DNA of 50,574 nt, taken from Burkholderiales bacterium. GTDB taxonomy: Bacteria > Pseudomonadota > Gammaproteobacteria > Burkholderiales > JAHFRG01. The DNA lies in the NCBI GenBank assembly GCA_035543335.1, contig DASZZH010000022.1, forward strand, positions 1 through 50,574, written 5' to 3'. The translations under genes and the position numbers were made by a program. The notes below the pieces were generated by a model that made no database searches, was not told the DNA's origin, and saw only the letters and a list, made by a program, of their open reading frames with translations. Shown piece by piece: positions 7,562 through 15,521 of this stretch; positions within the stretch are counted from its first letter, which is position 1, and the number at the start of each line of letters is the position of its first letter.

Positions 7562-8605
7562 GTGGAAAAAGCACGTTCGCTGCGCGCCCATGCCGCTGCT
7601 GACCAAAGTACGGCGCAGCCGCTGCCGGCAACCCGTAAATGCTCTTATGCTGAAGCCATCAATGAGGGGCTTAGCCAGGCCATGGAGCTCAGCGACCAAG
7701 TATTGGTCCTGGGGCAGCTTGTCGACTACAAGCCGGGTGTGTTCGGCACGACTACCGGGCTTGTCGAGAAGTTCGGCACCGACCGAGTCCAGGATTTTCC
7801 GGTTGCCGAAAGCGTGATGACTTCAGCGGCGATCGGCGCCGCACTTGCCGGAATGCGGCCGGTTCTGATCCACCATCGGCTGGACTTCATGATTTATTCG
7901 ATGGACGCGATCGTGAACTGGCTCTCGCTGTGGCGTTTCAAGTCCAACAACGAGACGGGACTTCCGGTCGTCATACGCGCGATCGTAGGCAAGGGCTGGG
8001 GGCAGGGTCCGCAGCATTCCAAAAGTCTTCATGCGTGGTTTGCTCATCTGCCCGGCGTGAAGGTGGCGGTGCCCGCCACGGCCTTCGATGCCAAGGGGCT
8101 GCTCCTTGAAAGCATTTTTGGGGAGGATCCCGCGATTATCATTGAACACCGCTCCATGTTCGGCCTGGTCGGTAACGTTCCGTCCCAGCCGTATCGTGTG
8201 CGATATGGCAAAGCCGTAATACGCCGCAAGGGCAAGCAGGTAACACTGGCTGCGATCGGTATGATGGTGCCGCTCGCGCTGCGCGCTGCAGCCCGGCTCG
8301 CCACGCAATCCGTAGACGCAGAAGTAATCGATCTTAGAACCGTGTCGCCGCTCGACATATGCAGTATCTGCGAGTCGGTTGCCAAGACCGGCAGACTGGT
8401 CGTCGCCGATCCGGCGTGGTGTACGGGCAGCGTGGCGGGGGAAATCATCGCCGCGGTTTGCGAACGCGAAGGGCGGCGCCTGAAAGCGAATCCGGGACGG
8501 GTATGCCTGCCGGACAGTCACACGCCGATGAGCTCGGCGCTGGAGGAAGTCTACTATCCCAACGAGGTTTCGATCGTAAATCAGGTTCTCACGCAATTTA
8601 AATGA
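7562..8605 (+). CDS. thiamine-diphosphate 2-oxoacid dehydrogenase-like E1, beta subunit
   Basis: 347 residues with transketolase-type pyrimidine-binding and C-terminal domains. Visible features are SYAEAINEGLSQAMELSDQV near the N-terminus, FPVAESVMTSAAIGAALAG (the Glu that activates ThDP lies in such a segment), FKSNNETGLPVVIRA, HSKSLHAWFAHLPGVKVAVP, and the C-terminal VIDLRTVSPLD. The start is GTG at 7562, with a TGGAG ribosome-binding site at 7551-7555. An ATG at 7560 is out of frame. It lies 14 bp after the alpha gene and must be cotranscribed. Together the two subunits would form an alpha2beta2 enzyme. Its neighbours are glycosyltransferase-like genes rather than lipoate enzymes. Confidence 0.85.
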   Translation: MEKARSLRAHAAADQSTAQPLPATRKCSYAEAINEGLSQAMELSDQVLVLGQLVDYKPGVFGTTTGLVEKFGTDRVQDFPVAESVMTSAAIGAALAGMRPVLIHHRLDFMIYSMDAIVNWLSLWRFKSNNETGLPVVIRAIVGKGWGQGPQHSKSLHAWFAHLPGVKVAVPATAFDAKGLLLESIFGEDPAIIIEHRSMFGLVGNVPSQPYRVRYGKAVIRRKGKQVTLAAIGMMVPLALRAAARLATQSVDAEVIDLRTVSPLDICSICESVAKTGRLVVADPAWCTGSVAGEIIAAVCEREGRRLKANPGRVCLPDSHTPMSSALEEVYYPNEVSIVNQVLTQFK

Positions 8606-8692
8606 AAACCTGGTGTGTATTACCGCTGCAGGCGCAGGCATGCATTGTCAGGCAAGGCAATCTGCAAGCGCCAAGCGTGAGTGATTGCAGCG

Positions 8693-8770
8693 ATGGTGAT
8701 GCGGGCCGCACAGAAAGTAATGATCACCGGCGTAAGTGGCTTCATCTGCCGGAGGTCGAAATCCAGGTAG
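8693..8770 (+). pseudogene. SDR sugar epimerase/dehydratase, N-terminal remnant
   Basis: A 25-codon frame contains KVMITGVSGFI, which looks like the first beta strand and glycine-rich turn of an extended SDR (the expected next residues are G-x-x-L), but it then runs into unrelated residues and a stop at 8768-8770. The remnant lies in the gap between the E1 beta gene and the next glycosyltransferase-like gene. A deletion that removed an SDR gene from this operon would leave this trace. The motif is short, so chance similarity is possible. Confidence 0.35.
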
Positions 8771-8775
8771 GCTGA

Positions 8776-9798
8776 GTGGGCTCTCGATTAGGCGTAATTC
8801 GCCAATTCCTTACCGATATCCGGAGCGCCGGGCGTGAACGATTCGCCGGTCTCTTCGACCTTTCGTACCTGCACTACGCGCTTGGAGATGCGCTGACCGC
8901 GCAAATGAATATCGCCTGTCTGGCCCGTGAGGCAGGTTGTACGGGAATAGACCTCTGCTTGTTTGTTGACCCAGTCTATCCCGCGGCGCAGGCCCAGGAT
9001 TTTATCAACCGTTACAATTACCCGGTGCATCTTGACAACCTGTTTCCGGCATTCCTCTGTCTGCCGGGGCTCAGCTCAATTCGCCTCGTCCGGGATTCGG
9101 TGACGGCCGGGCTCATCCTGTGCTCCCTCGCCGCAAGCCGCACTCCCATGTGGCCTTCCCTCCACCAACATCTGCGGCGCCGCATGACCTACCCGATGAG
9201 TCACGATATCATCAACCGGTTTTACGCACGCGAGGGCTTTGTGCCGCAGCTGGCCGCTCCGAGGGGCTACGGGCGGTGGGCACGGGAATTCCTTCTGCAG
9301 CACTGGCCAGACCGGTTTGTCGTGTGCATCAATCCTCGCCAGAGCCGGCTCAATGCGATTCCGGCCGCAACGTACCGCGATTCACCACTCAACGAATGGC
9401 ATGCGTTCATTGATACCGTGGCCGACCGTTACCCGGACGTCCACTTCCTGATGCTCGGGGGTTTCCACGAGTGGGAAAGCGTGCTGACACGCCGGCCGAA
9501 CGTCAGCATCCCACGCGTCATGGGACTGACTCTTGCACATGAACTCGCGCTCCTGCGTTCGGCTGACTTGTTCATGGGAGCTTCTAGCGGATTCTCGACG
9601 ATGGCAACCTTCACTGACGTTCCCTATGTGATCACCAATTACGAGCATCTTTTCGCGTCGGTAGCGGGGGTTGAGGTTAATGCGCCCCGCTACCCGTTCG
9701 CCACCGAGCATCAGCACCTCGTGTGGCTGAAGGAAGATGCCGCGCTGCTGATGAAGTACTTCGAGGCCGTGTACCATCGCCTTCAACCACAGGAATAA
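8776..9798 (+). CDS. GT-B-like glycosyltransferase, family uncertain
   Basis: 340 residues from a GTG at 8776. No family motif is certain. The C-terminal half has a GT-B rhythm: a strand and turn FVVCINPRQSR (nucleotide-binding-like), a helix, PDVHFLMLGGF, then LTLAHELALLRSADLFMGAS and SGFSTMATFTDVPYVI. The latter resembles the donor-site loop of GT9/GT-B enzymes, where Ser-Gly precedes a helix. It would be a soluble cytoplasmic enzyme. The downstream gene, 7 bp away, shares this pattern and is likely a divergent paralogue. Donor and acceptor are unknown. Confidence 0.5.
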   Translation: MGSRLGVIRQFLTDIRSAGRERFAGLFDLSYLHYALGDALTAQMNIACLAREAGCTGIDLCLFVDPVYPAAQAQDFINRYNYPVHLDNLFPAFLCLPGLSSIRLVRDSVTAGLILCSLAASRTPMWPSLHQHLRRRMTYPMSHDIINRFYAREGFVPQLAAPRGYGRWAREFLLQHWPDRFVVCINPRQSRLNAIPAATYRDSPLNEWHAFIDTVADRYPDVHFLMLGGFHEWESVLTRRPNVSIPRVMGLTLAHELALLRSADLFMGASSGFSTMATFTDVPYVITNYEHLFASVAGVEVNAPRYPFATEHQHLVWLKEDAALLMKYFEAVYHRLQPQE

Positions 9799-9805
9799 CG
9801 CGAAC

Positions 9806-10927
9806 ATGTTGGAGTTCATAGCTCGTTTACCTGGCCGTCTCGGCCGGTTATATGGGTGGTTCACCGGGCGGCGCCCGTTCCCACCCACAGTGAATTCGCC
9901 GCGCCAACTCTATGCCCTGATTGCGCATAATATGATCCGCCGTTCGTACTTCTTCCGCACGCTGTACGCAGTAGCAGCTAGCATTTTCAAGTATAAGGAG
10001 CGAATCTTAGCGGACCGCATTAACTTCGGCGCAAGGCTGCATGGTCCCGTAACCGTCGACACGCTGCGTAACGCGGTGCTGTGGCAACGCTACGTGCTTA
10101 ATGCCCCGCCGTCCAAGCTCAAGGCCCACGCGAATTTCCACATTTCCGGCAACGCCGAGCAGGTGCAGCTCGATCGCCTGATGTCGCTCCTGCTGATGTC
10201 TGACGTATTTGCCAACGTGAACGTGTTTTTCGACGAGCAAGCGGCGCACGATGCCCATGTTTTCGCGCTCACTGTCGCCGAGGAGCGCCGGGGACGTGAA
10301 GATGAGTGCGATCTCGATGCGTCCCAACAGGTCCGCGCAGAGATGTTCGACAACCCAGGCTGGACGCGGATCTTCTCGACCACCGGCTTCGAGCGGAACG
10401 CCAACAACTACCTGAAGACTGCGCATCCCGGGGCGTTCGTTGTGGCCCTCGGTCTTCCCGAAAACGACGAGGGCTTCTGTGATGAGTGGATCGGGCCGTG
10501 GGAAGAAGCGGTTCGCGCCCTCGCGCCCGAGTTCCCCGATGTAACCTTTGTGGTGCTGAACAGGGTGGGGCCGATTGCTCTCCAATCGCCTGCAGGCTCG
10601 ATGCGTAGTGCGATTGCATTCGCCAGGAAGGCCGGGCTCACGCTGGCGGAGGCCGCGTGTCTGGCCCGGAAGGCAGACGCCTTCATTGGACAGATGGACA
10701 TGTTCGGCCTGGCCGCGCGCGCGGCGCGGCGCCCGGGGGTGTACATGATGAGCCCTGAGCGCGCGGACTTGTCTGATCCCGAAGCAGGTATTATTCACAC
10801 GGGATTGTTGGCTCCGAACGAAGCGATGGCGCAGTTCCGGGCCCTCCTGGCTAACCGCCCGGCGCCGGCTGCAGCAGCATCTAAAGCGTTGTCAGACTCG
10901 GAGTCTAACAAGCGTCTGAGACGCTAG
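9806..10927 (+). CDS. GT-B-like protein, divergent paralogue of the preceding gene
   Basis: 373 residues, ATG preceded by AGGAA at a good distance. The N-terminal 80 residues are basic and partly hydrophobic. The C-terminal half repeats the scheme of the preceding protein: FVVALGLPENDEGFCDEW, then PDVTFVVLNRVG, then GLTLAEAACLARKADAFIGQ and an RRPGVYMM segment. The loop corresponding to Ser-Gly-Phe in the neighbour is MDMFG. I do not recognise a named family. Its spacing of 7 bp implies cotranslation with the upstream gene. It may be a glycosyltransferase or a degenerate partner subunit. Confidence 0.45.
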   Translation: MLEFIARLPGRLGRLYGWFTGRRPFPPTVNSPRQLYALIAHNMIRRSYFFRTLYAVAASIFKYKERILADRINFGARLHGPVTVDTLRNAVLWQRYVLNAPPSKLKAHANFHISGNAEQVQLDRLMSLLLMSDVFANVNVFFDEQAAHDAHVFALTVAEERRGREDECDLDASQQVRAEMFDNPGWTRIFSTTGFERNANNYLKTAHPGAFVVALGLPENDEGFCDEWIGPWEEAVRALAPEFPDVTFVVLNRVGPIALQSPAGSMRSAIAFARKAGLTLAEAACLARKADAFIGQMDMFGLAARAARRPGVYMMSPERADLSDPEAGIIHTGLLAPNEAMAQFRALLANRPAPAAAASKALSDSESNKRLRR

Positions 10928-10962
10928 GCTCCGGTATCTCGAACGCAAGTCCGAGACGGAGC
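10928..10962. terminator. hairpin between convergent genes, possible bidirectional terminator
   Basis: GCTCCG plus TCTCG on the left pairs with CGAGA plus CGGAGC on the right, with a small bulge (GTA opposite C) and a ten-base loop. It lies in the 38 bp between the stop codons of the plus-strand GT-B-like gene and the minus-strand membrane-protein gene, where a shared terminator is expected. No U tract follows on either strand, so confidence is limited. Confidence 0.4.
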
Positions 10963-10965
10963 TAG

Positions 10966-12729
10966 CTATTCGCCTCCGATTCGTTCGCTCCTGATTCGGG
11001 TTAAGGAGTCCAGGAGCTTGGGCATGTCGTCAGGGGCAAAAAAGCGGGCTCGCCAGTATGCCAGTGCCAGATGGATTGGGTCCCGGGCGCCGCTGCCTGG
11101 CTCTACGGTGAGACGAATCTGTTGGCCATCCAAATCAATTCCGCTGAGCATAAAAGCGACCTCTGTTTCTCGAACACGTCGGTTGATTTCGTCCCGTGTA
11201 AAAAAGCGACTATTCTCCGGGGGATAAGGAATGGCCAACCGGGTCGTTTTTTGGAATGCCGCTGAAATAATCTCGGTCCAGATTGAGGTGGGGTAGTTCC
11301 ATGTCCGCAGGGTTCTATCCCTGGGAAGTTTGTCGATCACTTGGATCACAGATGCCTGACCGACAAGCTGGTCATGAGCAACCTTCTCGATGGCGGAGCG
11401 ATAATAAGCGTAATGGGCTTGCCAGTCAGCGTGATTTCGCCAATTGGAAAATGATTGCGCGACGATAAGAGCGGCAAAAGCGCCTATGGCAACTCGCCGC
11501 CGGAGGAGCCCTGAGCCCTGCGGTTCGGGCGCTTGGAATGACGCTCGAAGCTTCAAGAGCATGCAGAACAGCGCCGCTGTGATCCAACTGACGGATAGGG
11601 GAAAAAGCACACTGTCCCGGCTGTTAAAGCCGTACGCATAGAAAGTGCGCCGCCCTACTAAGTAGTAAGGCAATGCCGTGCCGAGCAGCGCCAGAATACC
11701 AAGGCCGAATAACATTTTAAGGTGGCTTCTAGCCGCCTCGGCGTCGTTCTCGAAACGCGCCAGCACCAGCCGGCTGCCAAGGAACACAATGAGGAAGATC
11801 ACCACCGCAGCCAAAGAACCGATTGGAATTGAGAAAGGGACAAAAATATTGGTGCCCAAAATGTCCGGAATGAGCCGCAAGTAGGAGATGAAGATGCGGA
11901 TCCAATCAAAACTAATCTTGTTGTAACGAACATATATGCCCACGCGCGGCATCAATGTCTCTTTGAGAACCCAAAAAACAATGGGAAGTACAAGAAAATC
12001 CAGGTGACGGATAAGAAATACCCTCGCGTTCAAGAATAATGTGCGCAAGTCTTTTAGTTCATTCTGCAGAGAGGCATAAAACACTGCGGGAACCAACGCA
12101 TAAAAAAGCACAAGAAGAGAGTTGAGTGAAAAGGAGAGGAACAGAGCAGAAAGGGCGATCACCCGAATAGCAAGCCTGCGCCTCGTGGAGGAGGCCACCT
12201 GAATGAAAAAAAGCATACCTACCAGGAATGACGCAATAATCAAACTGTATATCAGCCCGGCTAAATGAAAACCTTCTCCGCTCCATGCGGGACAGCATGC
12301 TGCTGAAGCGCCTGCCAACGTAGCGAATAGCAGATTTCCATGTGCGACCCTCTTCGAAATCAGCATGATGAGAACGGCGCTTATTATCACGCTTGAAAAG
12401 TAGATTATCTTGGCGATCAGGACCGAAGTTGCAGCGTGTTGCACGAAGGCAATGAACGGAAAATCGACGAGAATATATGGCGTAACGCCATAACTGCTAA
12501 AAAACTGAAACATCCAATCCGGCCGTGCCTGAGTGATCCAGGTCAGCACAATCCAATCGTCCCACATGATGCTATCGCTGAGGAGCGCCGGCCAGTTCGC
12601 GAATATTCCCACAGCGATGACCAGAGCTAAAGCGGTGCCACGCGTTAGCGGCCTTTCCTGATTTAACAATTGGGAACCAAGGGCAGAAAGAGCATCCAAG
12701 GAAGGAGGCGGATCGGCATTTAACGTCAT
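10966..12729 (-). CDS. polytopic membrane protein, GT-C-like glycosyltransferase candidate
   Basis: 587 residues with about ten membrane spans in the first 420 residues and a soluble C-terminal part of roughly 150 residues. After the first span comes SIMWDDWIVL (Asp57-Asp58), an acidic pair in the first external loop where GT-C enzymes such as ArnT or oligosaccharyltransferases place catalytic acids. Such enzymes use polyprenyl-phosphate sugars as donors and modify glycans in the periplasm. No family is certain. The gene stands alone on the minus strand between two plus-strand runs. Polyprenyl donors could come from the DPM-like GT2 at 15522 or the GtrB-type GT2 at 48999. Confidence 0.55.
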   Translation of the reverse strand: MTLNADPPPSLDALSALGSQLLNQERPLTRGTALALVIAVGIFANWPALLSDSIMWDDWIVLTWITQARPDWMFQFFSSYGVTPYILVDFPFIAFVQHAATSVLIAKIIYFSSVIISAVLIMLISKRVAHGNLLFATLAGASAACCPAWSGEGFHLAGLIYSLIIASFLVGMLFFIQVASSTRRRLAIRVIALSALFLSFSLNSLLVLFYALVPAVFYASLQNELKDLRTLFLNARVFLIRHLDFLVLPIVFWVLKETLMPRVGIYVRYNKISFDWIRIFISYLRLIPDILGTNIFVPFSIPIGSLAAVVIFLIVFLGSRLVLARFENDAEAARSHLKMLFGLGILALLGTALPYYLVGRRTFYAYGFNSRDSVLFPLSVSWITAALFCMLLKLRASFQAPEPQGSGLLRRRVAIGAFAALIVAQSFSNWRNHADWQAHYAYYRSAIEKVAHDQLVGQASVIQVIDKLPRDRTLRTWNYPTSIWTEIISAAFQKTTRLAIPYPPENSRFFTRDEINRRVRETEVAFMLSGIDLDGQQIRLTVEPGSGARDPIHLALAYWRARFFAPDDMPKLLDSLTRIRSERIGGE

Positions 12730-12936
12730 GAATCTCTCGCATGCAGACGGCGCTCGTTACAGTAACAGTTCTTCGCTCGTCGGTCTAGCAAGACGGCAAA
12801 GGTCTTCATGTTAAAATAATCAATTTGGAATTAAGCTTTTTTTGCGGGATAGGCTGTGACGTGACAATTTCTTGGTCATTCCGTGAGCCTCAAGGAGATG
12901 GTGCGTTGGTGTTGCAAGCTAAACTGGATGCGATAG
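12730..12936. other. divergent intergenic region upstream of the membrane protein and the GT2 remnant
   Basis: This is 207 bp with an AT-rich centre (about 12808-12850). It must carry the promoter of the minus-strand membrane protein and probably one for the plus-strand group. I cannot assign hexamers with confidence. Confidence 0.4.
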
Positions 12937-13107
12937 ATGAGTAATGACCTCCTCATATTTATCTCGACTTACAACGAAAGGGAGAACGTTGAGGGAATCC
13001 TTCGACAGATATTGGACCTGAAACTCCATGCGGATATTTTGTTCGTTGACGGCAAGACGCCGGATAGCGTGTACTTTAATTCGCTGCCGCAGAAACTGGC
13101 AGCTTAA
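12937..13107 (+). pseudogene. GT2 (dolichyl-phosphate mannosyltransferase-like), N-terminal fragment
   Basis: 56 codons starting MSNDLLIFISTYNERENVEG and continuing ADILFVDGKTPDS, the recognisable start of a DPM1/GtrB-type GT2 (normally ISTYNE...FVDDNSPDGT). Homology stops after this, a stop codon follows at 13105-13107, and the remaining 230 bp up to the flippase-like gene has no open frame. The missing part would be about 200 residues including the DxD region. The gene was probably the partner of the flippase-like protein directly downstream, as these two often occur together. Confidence 0.7.
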
Positions 13108-13341
13108 CCCGCAGAGCTTCACTTATCGGAACCTAAATTCTGTCTTAACGAGTGGGGCCACTTCTGTCAGGATGTCGACTCAAGGATTTTACAGAACTGC
13201 GAATACTTGGGCTGAAAGTATGAATGTCGGAAGAAGATGTGAATAACGAGACTGGAAAACCCAGATGCCAATTTACTACTGGTGCTATGGAGGATTATTA
13301 CTCATTGATATATCTGGAACAGGGAAATTTAAATATGTTTC

Positions 13342-14358
13342 TTGGATCTAATACGCGGAAAGAGTCTTAAATTGAGGACCGCTTTGAAATACAAACGGCT
13401 TGTTGCTAAATGCTTGACCCTATCGGCTAAATTTGTATTGACCGTTGCATTGTTATGGTACCTTTTCCGCAGCGTGGATTTCCGAGACATGCTGGTCGAA
13501 CTCAAGAATTCCAATGTATTTCTCCTAATTGCCGGCATCGTCCAGCTCAGCCTTCAACCTTTGCTTGCATCATTGCGCTGGCGCGTTGTCATGAGCCGTC
13601 TTGGATCTACTTTGCCATTCATGCAAATTCTGCGCATCACCTATATTGGTACTTTCTTTAATCAAGCGCTGCCCGCTACTGTCGGAGGTGATGCTGTACG
13701 GATGTGGCTGGCCCATAAGTCAGGTTGCACCGTTAAAAATGCTATGAACAGTATCGTGCTGGATCGCGCGGCAATGTTAATGGGTTTGATTCTCATGGTG
13801 GCGCTGACCATGCCCTGGCTGGCACATCATATTGAAATGGGGAATCTGATATGGCTGGTTCCACTCTTGTTGATTGGCGGAGTGAGTGGACTCGCGATAG
13901 TCATGTTGGGGGACAGATTGTCACGGTCGCTGCACAAATGGCGCGCCGCTCGGGCAGTGGCTTACCTTGCAGCAGATACAAGGCGTATATTTCTCACTCC
14001 CGACTCGCTAGGGATCGTGATGGCTTTATCTGTAATCGGTTGCATCAACATAATAATAGCGGTTTTCTTTTTTGCCTTGGCTTTTGATCAGAATGTACCT
14101 TTGTTTTATTTCTTGACATTGATTCCCCCGGTTATTCTGGTCAGCACTCTTCCGATTTCCATTGGCGGATGGGGCACACGCGAAATGGCAATGGTTTCTA
14201 CTTTAAGCACAGTGGCGATCCAGCCTAGCATTGCACTGCTGATTTCCGCTTTTCTTGGGCTGGGCAGCATCATTATCAGTCTGCCTGGCGCCATATTCTA
14301 TTTACTCTACCGCCACGGCATGACAGCCGGTTATGCTGAGCAGCGCGACATCTTATGA
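13342..14358 (+). CDS. flippase-like membrane protein (LPG_synthase_TM / UPF0104 family)
   Basis: 338 residues, about eight membrane spans. Family landmarks are visible: SLQPLLASLRWRVVMSRLG, TYIGTFFNQALPATVGGDAVR (the conserved N-x-x-x-P-x-x-x-G-G-D block), AMNSIVLDRAAMLMGL and PISIGGWGTREMAMV. Members of this family are associated with moving or modifying polyprenyl-linked sugars and lipids (AglD and MprF N-terminal region are relatives). The start is uncertain: the frame opens at TTG 13342, with another TTG at 13372, and no ATG occurs until the middle of the first span. It follows the decayed DPM-like GT2. Confidence 0.8.
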   Translation: MDLIRGKSLKLRTALKYKRLVAKCLTLSAKFVLTVALLWYLFRSVDFRDMLVELKNSNVFLLIAGIVQLSLQPLLASLRWRVVMSRLGSTLPFMQILRITYIGTFFNQALPATVGGDAVRMWLAHKSGCTVKNAMNSIVLDRAAMLMGLILMVALTMPWLAHHIEMGNLIWLVPLLLIGGVSGLAIVMLGDRLSRSLHKWRAARAVAYLAADTRRIFLTPDSLGIVMALSVIGCINIIIAVFFFALAFDQNVPLFYFLTLIPPVILVSTLPISIGGWGTREMAMVSTLSTVAIQPSIALLISAFLGLGSIIISLPGAIFYLLYRHGMTAGYAEQRDIL

Positions 14359-14421
14359 ATACAGAGTTAGGCACCGCTCAATCTTGCCCTTGCTTATACC
14401 TGGAACGTGGCTTTACATTAC

Positions 14422-14451
14422 TTGGACGCAGTCGGTAAAAGTTTGTTATAG
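14422..14451 (+). promoter_or_regulatory. possible sigma-70-type promoter
   Basis: TTGGAC (14422-14427) and TTATAG (14446-14451) are separated by 18 bp, about 20 bp ahead of the small membrane-protein gene at 14472. The hexamers match the consensus at four positions each or slightly better. The 5' leader would be very short. This is pattern matching only. Confidence 0.3.
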
Positions 14452-14471
14452 CTACGGCAGAAACATATCTG

Positions 14472-15008
14472 ATGCATCATCTTGATTTTTCGCTTTCACC
14501 GGTCATGCTTTATGCATTGATTGCCGGTACGGCATTACCGCTGTACCTGCTAATCATCGTGCGGTTGCCTATTGTTGCTGAGCGTAATGCTGTGCAGTTT
14601 CTGATTGGTATTCTCGTGATGATTGCATTTTGGGGCGGGGCCTTTTTGCTATGGCCGGGAGCAGGTAAAGCCACCTTCGGGGATATTGTGGCTGCTTTAA
14701 TGATTCTCTGTGGATTGGGTTTATTTTATTTGGAGGCGTGGGCGCTGCTGTCACGTGGGTATACCCTTGGTTTGCTTTTAACTTTGCTGAAAGCAGACAG
14801 GCCTTTGACGGAAGGCGAGCTTGCACAACGCTATCGAGGCGGTGAGGGTTTGTCCTGGATTATGCAGCATCGTTTGTCCGGGCTAATCGCTGCTGGCCTT
14901 ATTAAAAACCAGGAAGGAGTGCTTACTCTTACCGCTTTTCCGGGGGTTATGGTGGCGTGGTTATATAAAATTAGTATTGGTGCTATTGGCTTGCAAAGGA
15001 CTGGGTAA
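14472..15008 (+). CDS. small membrane protein with C-terminal winged-helix-like domain
   Basis: 178 residues. Three hydrophobic segments occupy about residues 8-95. The last 75 residues are soluble and read like a winged helix: LLLTLLKADRPLTEGELAQ, a recognition-helix-like WIMQHRLSGLIAAGLI, then a wing EGVLTLTAFPG. The stop overlaps the next start by one base (TAATG), so the two are translationally coupled, and the next protein has the same plan. I do not recognise a named family. Position between a flippase-like gene and a DPM-like GT2 suggests a conserved accessory of that export or glycosylation module. Confidence 0.6.
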   Translation: MHHLDFSLSPVMLYALIAGTALPLYLLIIVRLPIVAERNAVQFLIGILVMIAFWGGAFLLWPGAGKATFGDIVAALMILCGLGLFYLEAWALLSRGYTLGLLLTLLKADRPLTEGELAQRYRGGEGLSWIMQHRLSGLIAAGLIKNQEGVLTLTAFPGVMVAWLYKISIGAIGLQRTG

Positions 15009-15493
15009 TGACTGAGGCATTTTTCAGCGGAGTATGCGGTTTCACGGCTTATTTGGTTCTTACTGCTTGTCTGCTGCGATTGCTCCAACGAAAAGCGCCT
15101 GCGCTGGTTGCCATTACTGCATCGATTCTGGTCTATATGGTAGTGCTGCTGTTTGCAATACTTTCGGGCCGCGTGGTAATGTTTTGGTATTTATCCGCCA
15201 CTTACTGGTTCCTGGTGTTGTGCTTTCTTGTTATGTTTGGGGCGGTCTACAAATCCATATCACTGCGCATTTTGTTTGACCTGTTAAACCAGCCCACCAG
15301 ATCAGAACTTTATGCCCGTATTCTTGAGCGTTATATCCAGCAGGAGAGTTATATGAGTCGACTCCAAGTAATGATGTCCGACGGGCTTGCAGTACAGCTG
15401 CCGACCGGCTTCCAGCTTACTGAAAAGGGCCACAGGATTGCTGCGACAATCCATGCAGTCCAGCAAGCATTTAATATTCAGCGGAGTGGGTAG
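15008..15493 (+). CDS. small membrane protein with C-terminal helix-turn-helix-like tail, partner of the preceding gene
   Basis: 161 residues. About three hydrophobic segments fill residues 5-85, followed by a soluble tail with RSELYARILERYIQQESYMS, RLQVMMSDGLAVQLPTG and QLTEKGHRIA. The phrase 'D-G-L-A...G-x-x-L-T-x-K-G' is typical of the wing of MarR/PadR-like winged helices. It overlaps the preceding gene by one base. The pair looks like two unequal copies of one architecture: membrane anchor plus small DNA-binding-like domain. Whether the tail binds DNA or another protein is unknown. Confidence 0.6.
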   Translation: MTEAFFSGVCGFTAYLVLTACLLRLLQRKAPALVAITASILVYMVVLLFAILSGRVVMFWYLSATYWFLVLCFLVMFGAVYKSISLRILFDLLNQPTRSELYARILERYIQQESYMSRLQVMMSDGLAVQLPTGFQLTEKGHRIAATIHAVQQAFNIQRSG

Positions 15494-15521
15494 AATTTCG
15501 AACTCGATGGACGGTCATTAA

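Noticed and set aside
7823..8641. 272-codon minus-strand frame opposite the E1 beta gene
   Set aside because: No motif, and it mirrors a gene with clear transketolase-type domains.
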